A stretch of 64,000 nucleotides of DNA from Azolla caroliniana (lineage: Eukaryota > Polypodiophyta): assembly GCA_043228905.1 (NCBI GenBank), contig JBHGNT010000014.1, positions 17,050,001-17,114,000 on the forward strand. The letters are read 5' to 3'. The notes beneath the pieces were generated by a model. That model was not told where the DNA came from. It made no database searches and saw only the letters and a list, made by a program, of their open reading frames with translations. The first letter of the stretch is position 1, and each line of letters begins with the position of its first letter. Below are positions 59,101-64,000 of this stretch, one piece after another. The position numbers and the translations under genes were made by a program.

Positions 59101-60253
59101 TCAATCGAACCTCCGGAACGTGTTGGACATCCTTCAGCAACATTTTGCATCCGGTCAAGGTTGTCAACCACACGTCTCCTATGCCGGCAATCCGGCACGT
59201 ACCTTCATTTCCCATCCGAACACAGCCATGCTCACCGGCTGTGTAGGATGAGAAGTATCTTCTTTCCAGGGTCAGGTGGAACGACGCTCCGGAATCCACC
59301 ACCCAGGTAGTCTCATCGCCGGCAATGTTCAGTTCACCTTCTTCGGTGATGAGCATGATCTCCTCTTCACTTGCCGCGAGTGCCGTCGTTCCTTTCCGGT
59401 CCTGCCCTCGCCGATCCGAACCATTCCGGTCCGTGGCTCCCCGGTAAGCACCGTTCCGTTCCGAAGACCTCTTCGAATCGGTGTCGTCGGCTCCGTTGTC
59501 TTTTCGGTAATGCCGACAGTTCTTTCGAAAGTGCCCCGGCTTCCCACAGTGGAAGCATGTGGGCCTTCCTCTTGACTGCGACCGGGTCCCCGACTTCTCC
59601 CGTCTTTGCGGACTCCGGTTCCGTTGTCTTCCCCGATCCGATTCGGTAAGCAGCATCTTCGGATCGGAGGCCGGTTCTTTATCTCTCCGACGCGCTTCTT
59701 CGTTCAAAATGCTTGTCTTTACCGTTTGTAAGGACAAGTTATCTTCGGTGCAGGAGGTGCTGAGAGTCACCACCAAGTTCTCCCAGCTTTCCGGCAATGT
59801 ACACATCAGGATGATGGCTTGCATTGCATCCTCCAACGGGAACTTGATCGCCGCAAGCTGGTTCACGAATCCCATGAACGTGCTTATGTGTTCCACCATA
59901 CTCTCACCGTCCCGGTACTTGAGGTTCACTATCTTCCTCATCAGGGAGGTCCGGTTCAACGCATTCTTCCTCTCGTAGAGGCCCGACAGCTTCCGCCACA
60001 TCTCATATGCGTTGGTGTCGTTCGCCACATGTTGTAGAACGCTCACGTCGACGTATTGCCGAATGGTTGCAACGGCTTTCCGGTTCAGAAGCCTCCATTC
60101 CGTCTCAAGTACCCCCTTGGGTATTTCCGACCTGTCGATCGGTTCATACAGGTCCCGAACAATGAGCAGATCCTCCATCTTTATCTTCCAGTCGGCGTAG
60201 TTCTGCGCATTCAGCACCATCATCCCCGGCTGCCCGCTGCTGCCGCCTTCCAT
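56180..60253 (-). CDS. C2 copia gag-pol polyprotein, 1,357 aa, intact
   Basis: I start at ATG 60253, 17 nt after the PBS; the frame is open further upstream into the LTR, but that part is not expected to be coding. In order: Gag, with the CCHC knuckle CFHCGKPGHFRKNC near residue 250; aspartic protease (WVVDSGASFHLT); integrase with H-C zinc finger (LWHKRLCHMSEKG, CIDCLAGKQ) and D-D-E core (HTDVCQVET, RADNGGEYRG, NGLAERMN); reverse transcriptase with LLYVDDMLIVG; RNase H (GFTDSDMSADAD, STTEAEYMA, DSQSAIHLAKN). All catalytic residues I can check are present. The integrase-before-RT order defines Ty1/copia. Confidence 0.96.
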   Translation of the reverse strand: MEGGSSGQPGMMVLNAQNYADWKIKMEDLLIVRDLYEPIDRSEIPKGVLETEWRLLNRKAVATIRQYVDVSVLQHVANDTNAYEMWRKLSGLYERKNALNRTSLMRKIVNLKYRDGESMVEHISTFMGFVNQLAAIKFPLEDAMQAIILMCTLPESWENLVVTLSTSCTEDNLSLQTVKTSILNEEARRRDKEPASDPKMLLTESDRGRQRNRSPQRREKSGTRSQSRGRPTCFHCGKPGHFRKNCRHYRKDNGADDTDSKRSSERNGAYRGATDRNGSDRRGQDRKGTTALAASEEEIMLITEEGELNIAGDETTWVVDSGASFHLTLERRYFSSYTAGEHGCVRMGNEGTCRIAGIGDVWLTTLTGCKMLLKDVQHVPEVRLNLISAGRLDDEGYTGSIRNGEMKFSKGSLIVARARKVNTLYLMSAWLCPEELNVAADTAGELWHKRLCHMSEKGTKRLAEDNLIPVKHVHLEKCIDCLAGKQNRTSFHSRPPTRRSAPLELVHTDVCQVETKSHGGAQYFVTFIDDHSRKLWTAPLKTKDQVLRVFKELHARVERESGKKLKAIRADNGGEYRGQFEEYCRSKGIRLEFTVPKTPELNGLAERMNRTIMERVRSMLAHAKLPKGFWAEAMSTATYVINRSPSVPLDGDTPQRVWTGREVSYRHLKVFGCLAYVHVAKDRRGKLDPKTRPCIFLGYGDDEFGYRVWDPVDKKIFRSHDIIFMEDKTLADWESEKKMKSSKSTGEDQLYEEQSRPARDRLALEDPAEDGEETEPAEEDETDTGTGTDPEMDSDEEETEEPVTEAPERRYPLRERRAPRRFPEPEHVLLTDEGEPESFEEAKLDTHSRRWLSAMQEEMDSLHENHTYELVELPKGKRALRNKWVFKLKPGDAGNPPRYKARIVVKGFLQKKGVDFDEIFAPVVKMTSIRTVLSIAASMDLEVEQMDVKTAFLHGDLEEEIYMQQPEGFEKKGKEHLVCRLKKSLYGLKQAPRQWYRKFDSFMTDEGYHKTQSDHCVFVKKFEGGDFLILLLYVDDMLIVGRDQVKIRMLKKALHRTFSMKNLGPARQILGMHIIRDRKKKQLWLSQEKYVTKVLHRFNMSEARPVGSTLPANCKMSSKQSPKTKAEKEDMMKVPYASAVGSLMYAMVCTRPDIGYAVGVVSRYMSNPGKEHWNAVKWILRYLKGTANVCLRFGSGKPELDGFTDSDMSADADTSRSTSGYVMTYAGGAVSWQARLQKTVALSTTEAEYMAAVEAGKEMIWMKDFIRELGIRQEEYRLYCDSQSAIHLAKNAAYHSRTKHIQRRYHWIWERIEDQEFVLTKIHTDENGSDMLTKVLTPDKLEACRKRIGLERHPMPK

Positions 60254-60269
60254 TTTCTGCACTGCAGTC

Positions 60270-60281
60270 GCTCTGATACCA
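60270..60281 (-). other. C2 primer binding site
   Basis: On the minus strand TGGTATCAGAGC, fully complementary to the 3' end of plant initiator methionine tRNA, separated from the LTR end by three bases. Confidence 0.93.
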
Positions 60282-60284
60282 GAT

Positions 60285-60887
60285 TGTTGTGTATTGACGC
60301 TTTTCAAACCTTCACCTCTCGGCCACAACCGAGGAAACACGGATCAATGCAGCAGTAAATAGAAAACACAGAGAGAGACTCGAATGCACAGGGTTTATCG
60401 TGGAAAACCCTAGACGGGAAAAACCACAGGAGTGCAAGACTCCAACTATTAGTATACGTAGTGAATGTACAATGGCGAGTTGCAAGGAGACGACCTTGAG
60501 CTCGCTGTCCTCGCCACAGGAGGCGGTATTACACAGAGGCGTCGACCTCTTCCTTTCTCTCTCTCTCTCTTTCTCGGCTGTTCTCACTTCGCTCCCTCTA
60601 AGTGGAAAACAGAAAAATGAGCAACAACAAAACAACTGTTTGCCCTAAGTCATATTTATACACATATGACTTTCGGGCTATTTACAAATATAGCCTCAAG
60701 GGCCCTTGGCAAACATATTCACAAATATGTCCCCGCATCCGGATCTCTCTCCGGGTACATTCGTCATCCGGCTCCGTAGCCGGGGTCTTCATCATCCGGC
60801 TTCATGCCGGGTACTCTTCATCCTCCGGTTCCGTAACCGCAACCGGGCTTGCCGTCATTTATCTCCGGACATCCCATCCGGAGGGAC
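60285..60887 (-). repeat. C2 5' LTR, 603 bp, outer end trimmed
   Basis: On + it starts TGTTGTGTATTGACGC and stops at GGAGGGAC, 13 bp short of the end present in the other LTR; a single C (60888) joins it to duplicated D sequence. The CT run is 2 bp shorter. These two differences account for the full 15-bp length difference. Confidence 0.95.
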
Positions 60888-60888
60888 C

Positions 60889-61010
60889 GTGGCAGGAAAG
60901 GCAGAGCGAGAGGGGTTGCTAGCGGTGTACCATGAGAGTCCCTGGGCCGGACACCGCGGGACATGGGCCACATTCAAAAAGCCAAAGGAGAAGTATTGGT
61001 GGTCAGGGCT
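60889..61010 (+). repeat. Right copy of the 122-bp duplication flanking C2
   Basis: Same sequence as 55431-55552 with one mismatch. D pol continues from here without loss. Confidence 0.95.
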
Positions 61011-62067
61011 ATACCGGGACGTGTATCAGTTCGTAACAACGTGCGAGAGTTGCCAAATGCACTCCGTGATCCGACATCGAAACAAGTTGCATCCGACCTA
61101 CCCGCAAACCGTCCATTTCAAGTGGATGGTGGACTTAGTGACGATGCCGATGGGGGTAGGGCAAATGCGGTACCTGGTGCTTGCATGGGAGGACTTGACG
61201 AATCAGGTGGAGGGTCGTGCATTGCCGAACAAGATGATTGCAACTTTGTGCCGGTTCTTGATCGAAGAGGTGGTATGCCAATATGGGTGTGTAGGGAAGG
61301 TCGTGGCTGACTGGGGAGAGTTGGATGCGCAAGAAGCAGAAGAGTTGTTTGGACGACTAGGGGTTAATCTCTCCCTCACTACGATGTACAAACCGGAGGC
61401 TAACGGGAAGGTGGAGTGCGGGCATGGGCCGATCGTAAAAGTGTTGGTGTGGGCATGTGGAGGACAAGTCGGGAACTGGCCGCGGCTTTTGCCTTACACG
61501 TTATGGGCAGACCGAACTACACATAGTTCGGTAACCGAGTTCATGCCAGCGGAGCTGATGTACAGGCAGAAGTCGATCATGCCGATTGAACGGACGATCT
61601 CCTCATGGGCCGCGGTGGACTGGAGAGACGAGATGAGCCGGGAAGAGCTACTGGCGGCACGGATTCAACAGCTCGAGCGAAGACCGGAGGACGTGGAGCA
61701 GGCAAAGGCGAAGCTGCATGCGGCAAGGGAAAGGAACAAAGGCTGGTTCGACCGAACGCACCAGCTACGGCCGAAGAAGATCAAGGAAGGCAACTGGGTG
61801 CTGGTTTACGACAGCAGCCTTGACAATTAGCACAAGGCGACGCGGAAGTTTGCGAGGAGGTGGTTCGGGCCCTACACCGTAACGAGCGAAAAAGACAACG
61901 GTACTTACCACCTTGCGGAGCTCGACGGGACGCGGATAGCAGTGCCGGTAGCCGAGAAGAGGATCAAGGCCTTCAAGAAGCAGCATGAAGACGAGCCAGA
62001 CCCGGGAAGTGAGGGCGACGATGACAACCGACTCAGAGTGGATGAAGTCTCGGAGTATGACGGGTAA
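61011..62067 (+). pseudogene. D pol, 3' part (integrase)
   Basis: Continues integrase from the zinc finger (TCESCQMHSV) through MVDLVT, VADWGELDAQE and NGKVECGHGPIVK to the C-terminal KIKEGNWVLVYDS domain. The catalytic residues appear kept. A TAG at 61828-61830 replaces a CAG present in G3. Translation would end at TAA 62065-62067, 74 bp before the LTR. A purine tract GGTGGGGGTGGA precedes the LTR. Confidence 0.92.
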
Positions 62068-62141
62068 ACGCGAGCCGGTTTTCTCTAGCATTTGTCCCTC
62101 TCTGGCGCATGCCGGTGGATGTGCGGTTTGGTGGGGGTGGA

Positions 62142-62529
62142 TGTCGTGAAGAAAACCGGCCTTAGGCGGAATCGATGAAAAAGGCGCGTGAACCAGCCCT
62201 TACGCGTGGGCACAAGTATTGATAAGGAGTACATAATTAGGAATAGGTAGGCTGATGAAAATATCCTAAGAAATTATATTAATAGGCTAGTGAATCGAAG
62301 CGGATCTCTGTCTGAAGGGACAGAGAATAGAAGTGATGTGATCAGGGTGTAATGGTCCGATACGCAGAGTGGTTCATTCAGTCGGCAAGTGTTGTCAATT
62401 GCAAACGGGCCTTACCAGCCTACGCTTGCGCTCTTCTCACGCTCCTCCTCCTTCTCTCTCTCTTGCTCCTCGATTCAAGGACCCCACGGTCCCGCCTTAT
62501 TTCCTACGCGAAAGCGGAAAAACATGACA
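62142..62529 (+). repeat. D 3' LTR, 388 bp, internal deletion
   Basis: It matches the assembled 5' LTR (about 747 bp) but lacks about 357 bp between GTTCC copies that lie at 23135-23139 and 23492-23496. The missing part includes the TATA box. It preserves the uninterrupted target sites of C1 (near 62,250) and H (near 62,410). Confidence 0.93.
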
Positions 62530-62540
62530 CCGATTCTCGT

Positions 62541-63018
62541 TGTTGGGTATGTGAGGAAGAGTGGGAAACACACAAGAAGCTCAAAGAAAGAAGCACTCAC
62601 ACAAGGAAGGCAATGGCTGGAATAGCTCTCTATTGATGAATGTTCCAAAAAAAATAGGAGCTGAAATATATATCCCTAAGTACTAAGTACCACCACATAT
62701 GAGTGACTCATGTATGTGGTAACATGGGGAAAAAACCTCTAGCCAGCACTAGAGTAAAAAGTGCCCATGTATAGCTCAAAGAAAGAAGCACTCACACAAG
62801 GAAGGCAATGGCTGGAATAGCTCTCTATTGATGAATGTTCCAAAAAAAAATAGGAGCTGAAATATATATCCCTAAGTACTAAGTACCACCACATATGAGT
62901 GACTCATGTATGTGGTAACATGGGGAAAAAACCTCTAGCCAGCACTAGAGTAAAAAGTGCCCATGTATAGGGAAAATGGTTCACATCAAAGCTACTAGAG
63001 GAACACGCAAGTGTAACA
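62541..63018 (-). repeat. C3 copia 3' LTR
   Basis: On + it starts TGTTGGGTATGTGAGG and ends GCAAGTGTAACA, followed by the reversed polypurine tract AACCCCCCTGG. It contains a tandem duplication of about 195 bp. The left boundary is inferred from the TG and its position 7 bp from the D target duplication. Confidence 0.7.
62578..62968. repeat. 195-bp tandem duplication in the C3 LTR
   Basis: Two copies, 62578-62772 and 62773-62968, start AGCTCAAAGAAAG and end GCCCATGTAT(AG). They differ only by one A in a homopolymer, so the duplication is recent. Confidence 0.93.
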
Positions 63019-63064
63019 AACCCCCCTGGAGCGAATGATATGAACATGTACAAGGAGTGACAGA

Positions 63065-64000
63065 TCAGCCCCCACAAGGCAATAAGCCTAAAGCTTTGCG
63101 AAAAGCTTCAAACTTTTCTCGTGGAAGAGCTTTGGTGAATATGTCTGCCACGTTATCTTGTGTAGGCACATATACCAAATCAATATCTCCTGCATGAAAG
63201 CGCTCTCTCACATAGTGATAATGCACCTCAATGTGTTTGGTCCGTGCATGAAATACAGGATTTCGTGCAACAGCCAATGCACTCTGACTATCTGTGAGAA
63301 TACGTGTAGCAACTTCAATCTCCATGCAAAGATCCATCAAAAGGCGTCTTAGCCATATACACTCCACTGTAGCTGTGAAAACTGCCCTGTACTCAGCTTC
63401 ACAACTTGATGTCGCCATTGTAGGTTGCTTTTTACTCAACCAAGATATACATGAGTTTCCAAAGAAAAAGCAATTACCACTAGTGGACACGCGAGTATCA
63501 TAACAACCAGCCCAATCACTATCTGTAAAAGCATGCAAGCATGGCTGAGTATCTCTGCCATAAAAGAGACCCAAGCTCAAAGTGCCTCTAAGATATCTGA
63601 ACACACGTTTCACTGCTTGCCAATGCTTAGTGCCAGGGCTATGCATGAATCGACTCAATTGGGAGACTGCATACTGTATATCCGGCCTTGTATTGCATGC
63701 ATATATAAGACATCCCACAGCTTGTTGATAAAGAGAAGTATCAAACGCATCACTAGAATCCTCAACAGAGAACCTAAATCCTGTCTCCACAGGTGTATAA
63801 ACCGGCTTGCAATCCTCAAAGTCAAAACGCTGAAGTAGTTTTTCAACATACTTTCCTTGATGCATAAACATTCCCCCCTCAACGGATACAAAATGGATGC
63901 CAAGATAGTAGCTCAAAAGACCAAGATAAGTGACTTCAAAAGTATGCTGCAAATCAGCCATAAGAAAATCGAGTTTTGCATCACATGACCCAGTCAAGAG
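63065..64000 (-). CDS. C3 copia pol C-terminus, partial at window edge
   Basis: Open minus-strand frame ending at 63065 and running off the right edge. It covers the end of the RT domain (TYLGLLSYYLGIHF, QAVGCLIYACNTRPDIQYAV) and RNase H (FTDSDWAGCYDTRVSTSG, SSCEAEYRAV, DSQSALAVARN, HIEVHYHYVRERF) to the usual copia tail VADIFTKALPREKF. No stop or frameshift is seen in 310 codons. It is a different copia lineage from C1 and C2. The rest of the element lies outside the window. Confidence 0.93.
   Translation of the reverse strand, partial: LLTGSCDAKLDFLMADLQHTFEVTYLGLLSYYLGIHFVSVEGGMFMHQGKYVEKLLQRFDFEDCKPVYTPVETGFRFSVEDSSDAFDTSLYQQAVGCLIYACNTRPDIQYAVSQLSRFMHSPGTKHWQAVKRVFRYLRGTLSLGLFYGRDTQPCLHAFTDSDWAGCYDTRVSTSGNCFFFGNSCISWLSKKQPTMATSSCEAEYRAVFTATVECIWLRRLLMDLCMEIEVATRILTDSQSALAVARNPVFHARTKHIEVHYHYVRERFHAGDIDLVYVPTQDNVADIFTKALPREKFEAFRKALGLLPCGG

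Larger units (their letters stand above)
55552..60887 (-). mobile_element. Ty1/copia element C2, intact ORF, abnormal ends
   Basis: Minus-strand element with LTRs at 55552-56169 (3') and 60285-60887 (5'), a perfect PBS, an uninterrupted gag-pol and a polypurine tract. The outer 13 bp of the 5' LTR, which should start TGTTGGGATTTCA, are absent. Flanking D sequence is duplicated over 122 bp rather than 5 bp. The LTRs are otherwise almost identical, so the element is young. Confidence 0.95.
17546..62529 (+). mobile_element. Ty3/gypsy element D, host of the nest
   Basis: The left LTR starts TGTCTTGAAGAAAACCGGCC at 17546 and the matching right LTR starts at 62142 and ends ATGACA at 62529. The candidate 4-bp target duplications are CCGG (17542-17545) and CCGA (62530-62533). 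The 5' LTR is in three pieces, 17546-17651, 23022-23546 and 50912-51036, separated by copia C1 and by the H complex. The internal region runs 51037-62141 and is interrupted by copia C2. Without insertions D is about 6.8 kb: PBS-like TTTGGTGAACC, gag-pro, then pol in the -1 frame. It carries frameshifts, many stops and a dead reverse transcriptase. Confidence 0.9.

Noticed and set aside
60254-60340. Upstream Met (60340) as the start of C2 gag-pol
   Set aside because: The extra 29 codons read through the PBS and into the LTR; translation is expected to start at 60253.

Overview
The window is nuclear DNA of a land plant. It carries a diverged copy of the plastid gene ndhD, spliced genes with short GT-AG introns, CCCTAAA-type telomere motifs and many plant-style Ty1/copia and Ty3/gypsy LTR retrotransposons. 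I cannot name the species. The unusual Ty3 family (called G here) resembles elements I associate with non-flowering land plants, but that is only an impression.

Left third (1-17,545): mostly single-copy, AT-rich sequence. It holds a hAT-like MITE (1,157-1,494), a six-exon gene on the + strand that looks like DMS3, an SMC-hinge protein of RNA-directed DNA methylation (3,184-5,478), and a single-exon gene on the - strand for a predicted lipid-anchored, acidic, repeat-bearing protein (7,252-9,519). After a long AT-rich gap come two LTR remnants, then the ndhD pseudogene (15,019-17,195), split by a copia solo LTR with a perfect 5-bp target duplication.

Right two thirds (17,546-62,529): almost all of this is one Ty3 element, D, swollen to about 45 kb by nested insertions. 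Its 5' LTR is cut twice, by copia C1 (17,652-23,021, TSD ATAGG) and by a minus-strand Ty3 element H (23,547-50,911). Its pol is cut by copia C2 (55,552-60,887). H is a mosaic: it has its own LTRs and the start of gag, but its centre is pol from a chromodomain-bearing Ty3 element E. G1 (23,555-29,866, minus) sits near the end of the left H LTR. G2 (34,090-41,136) and G3 (41,225-48,177) sit in E only 88 bp apart. G1, G2, G3 and D belong to one family. Downstream lies the 3' end of another copia element, C3, which runs off the window.

C1, G1, G2, G3, D, E and H are dead. C2 has an open 1,357-codon gag-pol and near-identical LTRs and is probably the youngest; C3 is open as far as it is visible. 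Nonsense codons in the dead copies are mostly TAG and often lie at former CAG or CTGG sites, as expected from deamination of CHG-methylated cytosine. The main points for follow-up are the 122-bp flanking duplication and trimmed LTR end of C2, the conserved -1 frame junction between gag-pro and pol in family G, its D-H-G-S protease motif, and the palindrome plus antisense tRNA-like start shared by two LTRs.
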